Assembly: GCA_015680685.1 (NCBI GenBank)
Contig: MNCI01027123.1
Coordinates: 433,737 to 497,736 of the forward strand
Length of the DNA: 64,000 nt
Direction of reading: 5' to 3'
Source: Gnetum montanum
Taxonomy: Eukaryota; Streptophyta; Gnetopsida; Gnetales; Gnetaceae
The position numbers were made by a program, and so were the translations under genes. This document shows positions 1-11,399 of the stretch, piece by piece (positions within the stretch are counted from its first letter, which is position 1; each line of letters begins with the position of its first letter). The notes under the pieces were generated by a model. It worked only from the letters and a program-made list of their open reading frames with translations. It was not told where the DNA came from and did not search any database.

Positions 1-651
1 ACAACCGAATTTGATTTACATTATGTCAGCCAATTGTCCACCAAAGGTTAGGCTATAGCTAACCAGCTAGTGACATCGCCCATTAAAGATCAAGCTACGA
101 TAGAGCCAGAATTCCTAGATGAACATGTACGTAGTATAAGCCCTATGTCAACAGGCCTCAAAGCGACATTATATTTCGATGGAGCTTCAACTACTAGAGG
201 CGGCAGTGCTGCCGCTGTCATTACGCTTACCCCTGAGGATGTGCGTTCATTGGTTTACCGCCTAACCTTCCCTTGTACGTACAACGTGGTAGAGTATGAG
301 GGGCTTCTCAGGGGATTGTTGATAGCCAGAGAACTCAACGTTCAACACCTAGCGATCTGAGGCGATTCGATACTCGTCATTAATCAAATCATAGGAGTCT
401 ACACCTGCAAAGCTGTGCATCTGCAACCCTACTGCAATATGGCTAAAGATCTCCTGAAACGATTTGCAATGATCGATGCCCAACATGTGTCGTGTAACGA
501 AAATGCTATTGCCGATGCACTAGCAACACTGGCACTAAACGTGCCACCACACTTGTTTGCCACTTGGCCTACTTTAATGATGGAATGTATAGATCTTACC
601 ATTCAAGTAGCGCAGATTTCTTCATTAAGCGCGGGGGGAATGCCAGAATGA
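1..651 (+). pseudogene. Tat-lineage Ty3/gypsy pol fragment: end of RNase H plus second (archaeal-type) RNase H
   Basis: Frame 1 opens inside the end of a retroelement RNase H (EFDLHYVSQLSTKG, then an in-frame TAG, then AIANQL). It continues at 160-600 into a second RNase H-like domain: YFDGAS with the first acidic residue, VVEYEGLLRGL with the glutamate, GDS after a TGA at 358-360, and a late ADALATLAL segment with the last Asp. Two RNase H domains in a row before integrase is the arrangement known for the Tat lineage of plant Ty3/gypsy elements. Stops at 49-51, 358-360 and 649-651 make it non-functional. The reverse transcriptase that should precede it lies outside the window. Confidence 0.8.
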
Positions 652-829
652 TATGACAACATTAAAACTTACCTTCTGCATGGCGAACCACCGCACGAGC
701 TAACGCATTCACAAAAGGACACAGTACGCAAGCGTGCCAGGCAATACGTCATCATTGGAGACAGTACTCTCTGTAGACGCTCCTTCGATGGGGTATTACT
801 CACCTACGTTAATAATGATCAAGCACGGT

Positions 830-1891
830 GAATAGTTAGTGAGGTCCACAAGGGGCTGTGTGGAGGACACGTAGCCCTGCGAGCCATGGCCGCTAAAATC
901 AGACACCTAGGGTACTATTGGCCGTACATGGAAAGAGACTGCCTTACCAAGGTTAAGACGTGTGATACGTGCCAGCATTATGCAAACCTAATACACATGT
1001 CGCCAACTGAGTTACACACTACTCAGATTACTTGGCCATTCCAACAATGGGGACTGGATATCATAGGTTCCATCGCGCCTAAATCTTCCATAGGACATAG
1101 CTTCATTATCACCGCCATCGAGTATTTTACAAAATGGGTTGAAGCTATCCCTCTACAAAAGATTACATCTCAACAGGTTTGCCATTTCATCTTAGACAAT
1201 ATTTGTAGCCAGATTTGGGCTCCCTATAACTATTGTGACTGACAACAGGCCACAATTTAGTAGCACAGAAACCAAATCTTTTTGCGATAATCTTGGTATC
1301 AAGCAATCGTTTTCTTCACCCTATTACTCGTAAGTAAATGGTCAAGCAGAAGTGACAAACAAGGTAATTATCAATCTACTTAAGAAGATGCTCAGCAATA
1401 ACAAGAAACGATGGCATGAAAAAATCCTCTACATGCTATGGGCGTATCGTACGACGTGCAGAACAGCCATAGACAGGATGCCCTACAGCCTAGTCTATAG
1501 ATCTGAAGCAGTGTTGCCCTTGGAATTATAGGTTCCCTCATTGCGGATGGTCCTATCCATGATTATAAATGAGACTCAACACAACGAGTCTAGAATCGTG
1601 GATTTAGACTCACTGGAGGAGAAATGCATCCAAGCGCTTGACACCATCTAAAAATATCAGGATAAACAGAGACAGAAGCATCGGCACAACCTGCATCAAC
1701 GACCGATCAAGAAAGGAGACTTAGTTCTCAAGGCCATTCGTGAACCAGTAGGCAAATTCTCTGCAAACTGGAAAGGCCCTTTCCTGGTCATCGGCGCATA
1801 TGGCAACGGAGCATTCAAGTTAGTGGATATTGACGGCAACGAGTTATCAAATCCAGTAAATCATTTGTATTTGAAGCGGTACTACATCTGA
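830..1891 (+). pseudogene. Tat-lineage integrase (zinc-binding, catalytic core, C-terminal domain)
   Basis: The zinc-binding HHCC module is visible at about 840-985 (VHKGLCGGH, then CDTCQH). The catalytic core follows, with the first Asp in GLDIIG (~1055), the second in VTDNRPQF (~1240, reached only after a frameshift near 1230) and the Glu in NGQAEVTN (~1345). The C-terminal part (KKGDLVLK, WKGPFLVI, NHLYLKRYY) ends at a natural-looking stop at 1889-1891. There are stops inside the core (near 1331, 1531 and 1650) and at least one frameshift, so it is a relic. It follows the RNase H fragment on the same strand, as in a Ty3/gypsy pol. Retroviral-type integrases join element DNA to the host chromosome; this copy could not. 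Confidence 0.85.
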
Positions 1892-1924
1892 AGATTAGCT
1901 CGGTTCAAATGCAAGGTAACAAAT

Positions 1925-2290
1925 GTCCACTACGATGTAAAACTGGCAAAGTTGTACACGTCCGCTATGATGTAAAACTGGCACTTCTTGCACGCATCCA
2001 CCAAGACGCTAAACTGGCAAAGTTTTCGACCATCTGTCATGACGTGAAACTGGCAAGGTAAGCATACATCTGCTGAGACGCTAAATCAGCACAGACTTGT
2101 CCCTGGGTCATGACATAAAATTGACACCCACAGCACGGTCTGCTGGGACCATAAACCAGCTCTTCCATCGTCTACTATGACGTAAAACTAGTAGGTTCCA
2201 GTCTACCCGGACATTAAACCGGGACCATAACCTACTGAGGCTTAAAACTAGCAACAACTATCAACCATGACTCAAAACTGGAATCTGCCA
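1925..2290 (+). repeat. Degenerate ~35-bp tandem repeat, 11 units
   Basis: A core resembling GAYGTAAAACTGGCAA recurs at about 1934, 1969, 2006, 2041, 2079, 2111, 2147, 2177, 2211, 2236 and 2268. Spacing is 25-38 bp, mostly 34-37. Early units are most alike and later ones drift. The array lies directly after the integrase stop, in the 3' untranslated part of the element. Tandem repeats in this position are known for Tat-lineage retrotransposons. Confidence 0.75.
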
Positions 2291-3084
2291 TGTATTTCAT
2301 GAAGCAAGCGAGCGTGATCATTCTTGCACAGCATCCCTACCAGATGAAATGAGTAGGACATTGGAACAGACGCAACGCCGCTACCCCGCTGGCATCCTGC
2401 TGATTCCTCGAACATGCCGAAAGGCATACTACTGACCCCTCAGAGATGTTGCTATGACGACCGCTCTGTAGTTGCACCTCCTGGGATCAATTTCGCCGCT
2501 TGGGGCTCTAAAGAAACCATGGTCATCCATAGTCTCAGTGGCCTCCATCCATCGTCGTCACCAAACTCTGGCCTAGCAAATTCATCTAACTTGTTCTTTG
2601 CCCAGTCATTTGAGCAAGACGAATCTGGCTGTCGATGGCGGTTTCATGAACCGTGGCATCAACATTGGAATGCTTGCTCCCTGTTATGGTCCTTGTTTCA
2701 TGGCCGATGCTCTCCTTTTCTCTTTGGATGGTGCTTGTTTCAACAGCTTCCCTCCTTAGCGATTAGGACGATTGCTTCTGCGCTCTGCTCTCTATTATGT
2801 TTTGCAGGTTACTTGCTACGACAACGTTGATTGAGAATGCTTTCATCAGAAGGCGAGGTGTCGCAGCGTCCTGAAGTGGTTACTTAGACTAGCCTGGCCC
2901 CTTAGGAGTGCAAACCCTAACCTCTCCCTCCTTCAGATGCTTTACTTTATTTTCTCCTCCCTTTGTCCTCATGACCGCCTTTACCCCCTGCTTTGCTTGT
3001 ACAGAGCATGAAAATTCGAACAAACTATTTTGCATTTTCATGTCCATGAACTGGCGTAATGCAACTCGCCTAGTGGAATGTAGT
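2291..3084 (+). other. 3' untranslated region of the Tat-like element
   Basis: This stretch lies between the tandem repeat and the polypurine tract. It contains an open frame at 2414-2830 with no recognisable domain and low-complexity-like composition (many Ser, Leu, Cys), which I treat as chance. No other feature seen. Confidence 0.4.
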
Positions 3085-3101
3085 TAAGAAAAAAAAGGGG
3101 G
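3085..3101 (+). other. Polypurine tract (plus-strand primer) of the Tat-like element
   Basis: TAAGAAAAAAAAGGGGG is the only strong purine run after the pol relic. It lies where the plus-strand primer of an LTR element should be, just before the 3' LTR. Confidence 0.6.
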
Positions 3102-4900
3102 CAAAGTTTGGCAAAATGGATGTAAAACAACTCATCCAAGCCACGCGGGCGTAACACAACTCATCCGCGCAAGCCCTCCATATACCGTATGACGGCGTAA
3201 CTTCTCACAAATACATTCGCGGAATGATGCTATGACTTGTTTGCCAAAGTTTCATGTTCACGTGCTTGAGTCTTCCCCGAACCTATCTTTCCTCATGTCT
3301 GTGAAATCCCCCCTATGCTCTCCTCCCTACCCTACCTTTGCACTTCCAGGTTTTGACAAGGCAACATTTGAGCAATCTCCAATGGACGCCATTGGTGCCT
3401 TTACCTCTCTGGTGTTTCGTATTCTTTGTCGATGTCTTTCAGGAAAGCCCTCTAAATGTCAACAAAGAGGGGCCATTGAAACACCATAAAAATTTTGAGG
3501 CCTTGATGGTTCAACGGAATCTAGCGACTCAGGCAAGGAGTCGCGACAAGGCGTAGCATAGTACAAATGAACTTCAGGAGGCAAAACAAAACAATGGGTG
3601 CATGGCGGCAAGCCTTCCACTTTGCGAGTTTTATATGTCTCAAAATCTCAATATTTAGCATATTATGCTGCATTACGCAACATAGCATAACACCGTGTTA
3701 CGCAGTGTAACATCAAAGACAGTCCACCACAACATCAAAGATGGCAAACATTCAAGACTCCGACAACCCAGCAACAATCTGCAGCATGCCGCTCATTTCA
3801 ACAGGTTTTCTTTCCTGGTTAAGGGGCCCATTACGCTGCGTTACGTAGTGCAGCATAACAAAACCTTGAAAGGGATTTATCAGAAATAGAGGAAGTGTGG
3901 CGATAATACTTCAACTTTTGCGGGTTCGTTATTTTACGCTGAATCACGCTATGATGCGTAATGTAGTGTAATGCAACGTAATTCAAGTAACAATAGCACA
4001 ATTCAGATGTCAGTAGCCCATACGCCAAAATACGCTCTCTAGTGTATTGCAGTGTAATCAAAGGACAGTTTGTTGCCAGAGTCCACACAAGAGTAGTTTG
4101 CGACGCCTTACACAGCATAGCGCCGCAAACTTAAACGACAACATATCAAGTCAACGGCATCTTATAAGTTCAGGACACACGTCACCTAACCCACGTTTTC
4201 CTCCTGACCCTAACCTTATAAATGCCCCAGTTGACGAAGATCAAAGGGTTGGCAAAAATTTCTCTTTCAAGGTTGGCAAAAGACCAAAAAGAGAACCAGC
4301 GATCGTGAGAACATCAGAGGTGATTGGCAAGAACTCTTGATCAAAAACAATCAGCTACCAGATATTCTTCCTCAGGTCTGACTGCCTTGCACCCAGATTG
4401 GCTAGAACAAGGTAGATTGACCCTCGCTTGTTTCATCTTTAGATAACTTTCTTACTGCTGGCATGTGCTTCGTCCAAACCGAAGCCTACTTATAATCATT
4501 GTATCCAACATATTGTATTCATAAATTAAATCCCAGATCTTGTGGTCGCACCCTCGCACTCTCTATAAATCCGATTCCTTGTGTCCTATTTATACAGATT
4601 TGGCAATTGCATCTAAATCGTTTACATCGTTTTCAATTGTTTTTCGAGGTTAACAATATTGCATCTCCTCATAAAGAACCATCATTTCACCATCAAACTA
4701 TTGTAAAAATTTTACTGATTAGGTAAGTCCCTGTCTGATCGACAAGACCGTTCAGGGCACCTTAGATTCGTTTCTTTCTCCAGCACTGCCCTCGCATGGA
4801 TCCGAGGTTAGAACTATGTACATGGACTTTCGTTCGGTATTTCTAGCAACCGACGTTTTCCGTCGTTACAACCATGACCATGAGGGACTTGTCACTTATG
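3102..4900 (+). repeat. Probable 3' LTR of the Tat-like element (ends not resolved)
   Basis: Sequence after the polypurine tract has LTR-like organisation. The first part is rich in imperfect inverted repeats (3650-4070). Promoter-like TATA sequences CTATAAAT (about 4563) and TATTTATAC (about 4578) follow. The left end should be within about 10 bp of 3102. The right end is a guess, because the partner LTR is outside the window and I found no clean matching terminal repeat. No protein-coding signal was recognised here. Confidence 0.4.
3655..4070. repeat. Cluster of imperfect TTACGC/GCGTAA inverted repeats
   Basis: Four clusters of a palindrome-like motif occur at about 3660-3715, 3828-3862, 3932-3985 and 4029-4058. 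Each is built from TTACGCTGCGTTACG and its complement (for example TTACGTAGTGCAGC). They lie in the putative U3 part of the LTR and could fold into hairpins or bind dimeric proteins, but no function can be read from sequence. Confidence 0.5.
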
Positions 4901-5400
4901 GTCTCAACACATACATTTGAAAGTATGATCTATCTACCCACTACTAGGATAAGTGATGTCAAGGCTTCCATTTGTGTAGATTGTTGTGATTATTGACCTT
5001 ATGGTGTATGATAATCAACCTATTGTACCTTTCTAGTTCCTCCATATGGGGTTATTTTGGATAATCTTGACCTCACCCTTATCCTTTGCATTTATAATGC
5101 TCTCCATGTAACCTATTCTTCCTAGGTTATGAAGGTTCTTCTACCTTGAGATAGCCACTACTTCACTCCCTTCAAAGCACAAACTTCAAGTCAAAGATGA
5201 AAGTCCCTTGGTTACTGTTGCTCTCTATAGAAGCATAATAGAATCCTTGAGGTTTTTTATCATTTAAGGCCTAATATTAAATTTTTCACATTGTATCTTT
5301 CAAGGCTAATGTAAGAACCTAAACTTAACTACATGAATGTTCTCAAGAATGTCTTGAGATATGCAAAGAGACCATGGACTTTGCTATAAAATTTGTCAAA
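4901..5400. other. No gene recognised; probably upstream part of the copia relic
   Basis: AT-rich sequence with stops in all frames. Plus-strand translation just before 5401 drifts toward copia-like RT/RNase H composition, but I cannot place a motif in it. Confidence 0.3.
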
Positions 5401-5868
5401 TGGAATTGCAACTTCCATGCATTTTATGATGTTGATTGGAATGGATATCTTCAAGAGACAAAGTCTACATTAGATTCAATCATCTTATATGGGACCAACC
5501 CCATCTATTAGAGTAGTAAGAAGAATATTATCATGGTTCTTTCATCATGAGAGGCTAAATTTATTACAATGGGGGATTGCATCTAACACATCTTATGACT
5601 CAAGAAAATTTTTACTTAATTGGGGTTTAAAGTATTTTTTCTCATTAAGGTCATGATGGATAACAAACTAGCAATTCAACTCTCAAAGAAGCATGTCCTT
5701 CACAAAAATTTCAAGCATGTTGATATTAAGTAATACTTCATCAAGGAAGAAGAGGAAGTGAAGGAAGGAAACATTCTGCTCAAGTATATGCGTACACAAA
5801 ATCAATTGGTTGATATCCGTACAAAGCCTCTTGAAGCATACAAATTGGACTATCTATTAAAGAAATAA
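5401..5868 (+). pseudogene. Ty1/copia RNase H, C-terminal end of pol
   Basis: Translation gives the copia RNase H layout in order. It starts with FYDVDWNGYLQETKST (family form YSDADWAG...RKST), then SSKKN, EAKFIT (family EAEY), a MDNKLAIQLSKK block (family CDNQSAI), HVDIK, FIKEE and QLVDIRTKPL, ending in a stop at 5866-5868. Internal stops occur, for example after GTNPIY and in DIK*YF. It is the last coding part of a copia element and sits about 50 bp before its polypurine tract and LTR. The rest of pol is not recognisable upstream, so the element is truncated or too decayed. Confidence 0.85.
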
Positions 5869-5920
5869 GAAAATGATATCCTCAAAGCTCTAACTCCATG
5901 GTTCTCGCACATTGCACACT

Positions 5921-5931
5921 AAAGAAGGATG
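5921..5931 (+). other. Polypurine tract of the copia element
   Basis: AAAGAAGGATG directly precedes the TGTTAG that opens the LTR. The position and composition are typical of copia elements. Confidence 0.6.
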
Positions 5932-6350
5932 TGTTAGAAATAGTGTGAATGTGTACTCTTAACTCCTCCATCCATGTTTACTTTGATGTTGAATAGAGTA
6001 GGATATAGCAGCAGTCTTTCCTTTGATGTTGTGATAGTTAATCTTGATATAATAGGTGTTATAAGTGTGTTTATATGAAGGAAAATGATCTTAGAAGGTT
6101 AGGGATTGAGAAAACTTGCAAAAAGAGTAAGAAGGGTCCAAGAGCATTCATGTGTGTCCCATATTCCAAAAGGCAAAATCCTCATCAAAAAAGTATAAAT
6201 AGGGGTGAACCCCTCCCATTGTAACTTGCCTTCTTTTTGCATTTGGGTTGAACTGAACAGAAGCTCTTCCTTAAATTCTTAAGTGTTCTTATGTAAGTTG
6301 CATGTGTGCTTCAGGAAGCTCTCCTAACTTTTTTTTTCTTCTTTCTTACA
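5932..6350 (+). repeat. 3' LTR of the Ty1/copia element
   Basis: It opens TGTTAGAAA and closes TTTCTTACA, a terminal inverted repeat with one mismatch. It is 419 bp, normal for copia. A TATA box (TATAAAT, 6194-6200) lies about two thirds in, followed by a pyrimidine-rich stretch. It directly follows the copia pol relic and polypurine tract. No 5' LTR or target duplication could be checked. Confidence 0.65.
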
Positions 6351-7980
6351 TTCTTAATATATGTGTTGCACATGTTTTCCTTTATCCATACACTCATTTA
6401 CAAAAGAAGCTATCTTAACTTACAAAAATTAGTAAACAACCCATGAAGTCAAATTCAGTTTAGTCAATACCAAGCTATGTATAAATGATTTCATAGGAAT
6501 TTTTAGATTTGAAGTTGCTTTCCAAACATGTTTTTAACAAGTTACTTTGTAGGTTGATAATATTGCAAATGAAAACAAGATAAAGATTCCTAGCCAGCAT
6601 ATAGTATAGACAAAATGCCAACATCACATAGAACTTTAATGGTTGACAAAGACTACAAAATTGCAAATTCATTTAAATTCATGGAAACTTATAGAAAACC
6701 CAATATTATATTAGAAAGCTAAAAATATAATTAAATTATACAATTAATGGATTCCACATGTTTAAACAATTCATATTTAATGTTGACTTATGCAAGGTAT
6801 TGTGATTCATTCATAGTTTGACATCTCATTTTTCACAAAAAGGTTAATTGTATATCTGAAATATCTATCTAGAAAAGAAAAAGTTAATTCATCTATTCAA
6901 AAGAGAAGTAATTTGTTAGTTATTTTTTATATTTTTTAGGAAAATAACTATAGGTTCTATCTTTTCAACTTGTCTATCATGGCTAAGATGAACAACATTC
7001 TATTTTAGGATAAGTAAAAATATGATTTGATATTAATATAAAAATACTTATTTGGACTAAATTCGAGTTAGTGAGAACATTAAAAAATTATTTGTTTAAT
7101 TTAAAACATTAAAAGCTATTGTAAAACATAACCAATTGAGCTAGCTTCTTGAGCCACATTAACTAAATAACACTAGCAAGTGCATGTAAGCTATGGAAAC
7201 ATTGAAAATGAGAAAAATATTTCCAATTGCTATAAAACAAATGCCATAAAAGAAGAATAAAAAATCCAGCTTGATGTTTTAATTAAATTATCTAAAATGT
7301 GATCTAATATCTTAAATCATTTCATTGTCCGAAGCAATATAATACATTTCTTAAACCTAAGAGATGCAATAGAATTTTATGTACATGAATACAGTTCCAA
7401 TTGAATTTCAGTTTACCAAAGAACATTTAAAAGCATATCCTCAACTATTTGAAGGCACTAACAAGCCATCTGGAGATAATGAAGGGCCGAAATATTTAAA
7501 ATGGCTGTATCAAAATTATTGGGGAAATTATCTAGTTGGTAAAATTTGAATAAAATTAATTTTGTAATGAATGGAGTTCCAGAAAATGTCCAAAGGGGAA
7601 AAAAAAATTTTATTTAAATAATATCATGGAAGACCTTAATTCAAAGGAAAACTATTGGTTTGCTCTTATTTAGCTTAAATTAAGATATACAATTGGCAGA
7701 ACATGAATAGGATCTGATCATCTAAGAGTTGAAAATAGTCAAATATAGATAACTGAAAATTCTTTGGGAAGAGCAAACATGAGAACTATGCAATACAAAT
7801 AGTAACAATGAATATGAATATATTAGATTTTCCTAACGTTAATGCATATTAAACATAAATAGAATATTACAATTGCAAATTTAATTAATTTCTTTCAAAT
7901 GTTAAAAAGAATATTTAATAACTTTTTAATGATATTTTCAAAACATGTATTTTTATTCCGTCTCAATTTCTTTAAAACGG
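6351..7980. other. AT-rich intergenic DNA, no gene recognised
   Basis: Stops in all frames and no domain seen on either strand. A stretch at about 7440-7550 translates without stops on the plus strand (PQLFEGTNKPSGDNEG...) but matches no family I know. Confidence 0.5.
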
Positions 7981-7984
7981 AAGT

Positions 7985-8340
7985 AGCAGGCTAGGTCTTT
8001 TGATAGGGGGGCGAAGAAATTGTTAGAACGGGATTGCTGATGCAGTATGTTGAACACAGCGTAAACTTGCCGTTAAATGCTAAGGCTGCGACGTAAGCGA
8101 TGTCAAAGACGGGCGGCAGAACGCAACTGATACCAGATGCTGCAAACCTATGCAACCAAACCTTTCGAGTAGAAGTCGAAATTTCAAACAACATGAATTC
8201 TTCACAAACCGAGCCGTTGAATCTTCTCTTCGCTTTTATTATTATAAAAGACATTACAAACCATTGCGCAGTTGCACGAAATTTTATAGCCGCAATCAGG
8301 CTCTAGGGTAGGTATATTTAGCCAGCACGCATGCATCACA
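7985..8340. other. CpG-retaining block of unknown nature downstream of the peroxidase
   Basis: This block is richer in G+C and CpG than the DNA on either side (CGACGTAAGCG, GACGGGCGGC, AACCGAGCCG). Open frames of 87 aa (7991-8254, minus) and 68 aa (8100-8306, plus) overlap here, and neither is recognised. It could be the peroxidase 3' untranslated region or a fragment of another gene. Confidence 0.3.
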
Positions 8341-8653
8341 TTATATTATATATAGTTTTCCAATTTGGCCATAGATGGCCGGTTCACCTATCAGTGGTCG
8401 GATTCGGATTAGAATTATTAGCGATCTAATTTGAATCGACTTGACTTCTATAATAAACTTCATTTTTGGAAAGAAATCAATCATTTTCGGACTTCTAATT
8501 ATGAATCATTATGACTTATTTACCCTGATCCTTAACACTTACCAACCCGATCCGATATATGATGATACAGAAGGAGATTTGAAAAAGGATATTTTACGAG
8601 TTAAAGAGGGATGCAATGATGCAGAAACGAATGAAACCAACGCCCAAAGTGCA

Positions 8654-9838
8654 TCAGTTGACGAAGCGGCAGTGGCGACGGATTTGGCCGCTGGGGGGAG
8701 TCACCAGGCCAATGCGACCCATACGAACCATGGCGTCGGCGAAGTCTCGGAAGAATGCTCCCTCGTCGGACGCGTATAGCCACACTAGAGAACGAGTGGC
8801 AGAATTTGAATTTGTATGTGAATCTGAATGTACATCTCCGCAGAGAACCTGGTCCGAGTGCAAGATGCCGCGTCCGCTGAGGAGGCGGGAGAAGTAGGAG
8901 TTGTCGAATCGGGCGGGGGTGGAGTCCAGGAAAGCCCCGGCAGCGGCGGAGTGGTTGCTGCGACAGACTTGACCCAGCGATACTGCCAGAGACGAGCTCA
9001 GAGACGGATCAGTGTTGTGCGTAGCGTTGAAAGAGTGAAGGCGGGACACGAAGGAGGAGCAATGAGAGAAGCCCAGCGTGTGTCCACCCGACAGAGCCAC
9101 CGCGTCGCGAACGCTGAGGCCACGCCGGGCGAACGCACTGAGAAGCTCGGAAACCTCCATTGTGGGTGTCGGCAGCGCCCTTGTGTCGTTTGCCACTGAT
9201 AAGATGCCGTCTGTGCGTCCCTTCTCGACTGGCCAGGCAGGTCCCCCCGCCCCTGCAACTGCCACCGCGGCGGCCTGGGCCAGAATATCGGAGCAGGAAA
9301 CGTGGCCTGGACATTGCTCCTCCAACTTCTTCTTTGCGTCGTCGATAACGTAGAACGCCCTCAGTGACACGTTTGGCGGTGCATCCTTCTCCGCCGTGTT
9401 GTTCCCGACTGAGTCCAGCAACACCGATGCATCGCAGCCCTGCAAAACAATGTAATGTGGCCATGGAATTAATCACCACTTCATAATGACGGACCATTCA
9501 TTCATTCATTCATTATATGATGCAGCAAAAACTAACAGAACAGTGGGCTTAGCCTAGTCTACTGGTATGCTGCTACTGCCTACCCTGATAAAACAGTCGT
9601 GGAAGAACATGCGCAGAAGGCGCGCAGGGACCTTGGGGTCATGCGCCGTTGCGTTGGACACCACCTCTTGCACCACCTTCTCCATGATTGGGCATGTTTC
9701 GGAATAAAAATTGGGGCTCAGCCTCCCATTCTCATGCATCTGCGCATGACCTCTTATCATGGCCAACGCCAAGGCCAGCAGCGCCAGTGCAATTCCGCAA
9801 ACCATGTTCATCATCTTCATGCCGTGCATGAACTGCAT
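8654..9838 (-). CDS. Class III secretory peroxidase, two exons (9584-9838 and 8654-9439)
   Basis: Encodes a haem peroxidase of the plant secretory pathway. These enzymes use hydrogen peroxide to oxidise phenolics such as monolignols in the cell wall or vacuole. Exon 1 gives 85 residues and exon 2 gives 261 plus stop, 346 in all, normal for the family. Residues ~7-32 form a signal peptide ending near GHAQ. The distal haem site is LLRMFFHDC (Arg76, His80). The two-exon join restores FIR|GCDASVLLDS in phase 0. The proximal haem ligand is His205 in SGGHTLGFSHC, and Asp264 is in FDN. The eight disulphide cysteines are present (49, 82, 87, 128, 134, 212, 244, 342). It resembles the PER64/PER66-type group by eye. 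Oddities are AAAVAV where the family has ARDxV, SCSDI for SCADI, an extra Cys285, and only one of the three classical introns. I chose the first ATG; Met4 or Met7 would also give a signal peptide. Confidence 0.93.
9440..9583 (-). other. Intron of the peroxidase gene (144 bp)
   Basis: On the minus strand the donor is AGG|GTAGGC (GT at 9583-9582) and the acceptor is TTTTGCAG|GGC (AG at 9441-9440). Removing it joins the conserved HDCFIR and GCDASV motifs in phase 0, the position of the first classical intron in class III peroxidases. A CATT/AATG simple repeat (9497-9513) lies inside it. Confidence 0.9.
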
Positions 9839-9937
9839 CGCCCTTGAATGATTCGTTGCTGCAGCTGTGATGACTATGATTATGGTTGCTTGTGTTCGTC
9901 GTTGGGTACTTCCCTTGATTCTCCTCAGGTGCTGTGG

Positions 9938-9954
9938 TATGATATTTATTTGGG
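9938..9954 (-). promoter_or_regulatory. Candidate TATA region of the peroxidase gene
   Basis: On the minus strand CCAAATAAATATCATA lies about 100 bp upstream of the ATG. It is the best TATA-like element in the first 200 bp. No experimental or comparative support; weak candidate. Confidence 0.3.
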
Positions 9955-10099
9955 CAGAGCTGTAAATATGCGGTCCAGTGAACGTTGTGGTTGGTGGCCG
10001 CGGCGTAAGACAGCCAAGGCCCGGAGTGAAGCAACGCCTACGTCTGCACGTACACTTGTAATTCTGGCAATAAAGAAACTCAACGTATTAAAAACCTAA

Positions 10100-11399
10100 C
10101 AACACCTGCGTGCTTGGCAAGTCTGTTTGGCAATGGCAGTGCAACAGCGAGGGCGCTAAACTTGGCTTACAAAGTCAAGCAAGGATCTAAACCCTTGTGA
10201 CTGACCACTGTCCCAAACTCCAAGCCAAGCTTTGGTTCAGAAACGTTTTCGCACCTTTGCTAGCATAACCCATCTGAACCAGGTGAGATGGATTAAACAT
10301 ATTACATCTCATGGAGAAAACACTGAACCAAGTGAGATGGATTAAACATATTCCAAACGGGAGAATTAGGTGCTTGATGTTTCAATTTCTCCAAACTACC
10401 TGCATGGAATGTTCGGCAACAGCGATTCCTCTTGCACGGAAAGAGTTTGGAAGTTACACTCAGCAAAACTAAATTTTAAGACCACAGCGCCAACAATTAT
10501 TTCATTCAAAGTCACATTCTAGTAGCCAGATTACGAGTTAAACGTAATAGTTAATCGCGTTCACACCTAACTGTACATAAATTAAATAAGTGTAAAATCT
10601 TGAAAATAAGCATATTGAATTGGCATAGATAACTCAAAATTTCCGGTGAAAAACCAATATTCGAATTGTAGAATTCAAATAAAATTAAAATAAATATCAG
10701 AGATTAAATATTTTTATTATAAATTTAATTGATTTTTCTTAAATGTTACCAAGAATTGAAAATTCATAAATGTAAGAAAATTTCAATTTCATGAAGGTAA
10801 ATTTTAATAATCTTCTTTTTCCTTAGATATTCGATGGTCTTCTAACAAAATTTGGTTAGAATCTCTAAGAAATATAGAACTTTGCTTTTCCTTTCCCCCC
10901 AAATATCAAAATCATGGATAACACTACGAACAAGAAGGCTTGGTATAATGGTAGGAACCAACCCGGTTTATGTTATTTTTGTTCCACATGGTGGTTGTAA
11001 GATCATTAAGGTTTAAGGAGGTAATAAAATCTGTTTATAAATTTTTTTTATTATAATGCAAATTTTATTTAGTTATTTTAAAAATTAAAACTCTTGATTT
11101 GTATTTTTTTAGGGAACAGCTAATCATTTATATAACGAGAGGGGTGAATCCCTAAATCAGCAATTACAACAACAATATCATCATGGAAGGTAGAAGATCC
11201 TCCAACAAAACATACGAACACCTAGACCAATCAAAAAGCCCAAGGCATTCCTATAGGGTATTGAAACCCAAAAAAAAAAAAAAATAGTTATGTGCAACAT
11301 CATAAAGTTCAGATATGTGTATTCAAAAAAGCAAAATAACATAGTATATGGGTGCCACATTGGCTCATCTTACAAGGAGTTACAAGTGTTAAACATTAT
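10100..11399. other. Intergenic DNA with one local direct repeat, no gene recognised
   Basis: Upstream DNA of the peroxidase grades into AT-rich sequence. A 30-bp unit beginning CTGAACCARGTGAGATGG occurs at 10274-10303 and again at 10323-10352. An A15 run lies at about 11271-11285. No coding signal seen. Confidence 0.5.

Noticed and set aside
1925-2290. Regularly spaced short repeats resembling a CRISPR array
   Set aside because: Plant retroelement context, drifting units, no distinct spacers; it is a degenerate tandem repeat.
2414-2830. Open frame of 138 aa after the Tat-like pol
   Set aside because: No domain, no signal peptide, biased composition, and it lies in a retroelement 3' untranslated region; treated as chance.
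8441-9353. Several plus-strand frames of 62-123 aa
   Set aside because: They are antisense shadows of the G+C-rich peroxidase exon 2.
11271-11285. A15 run as a LINE poly(A) tail
   Set aside because: It is on the plus strand while the LINE relic reads on the minus strand, so it cannot be its tail.
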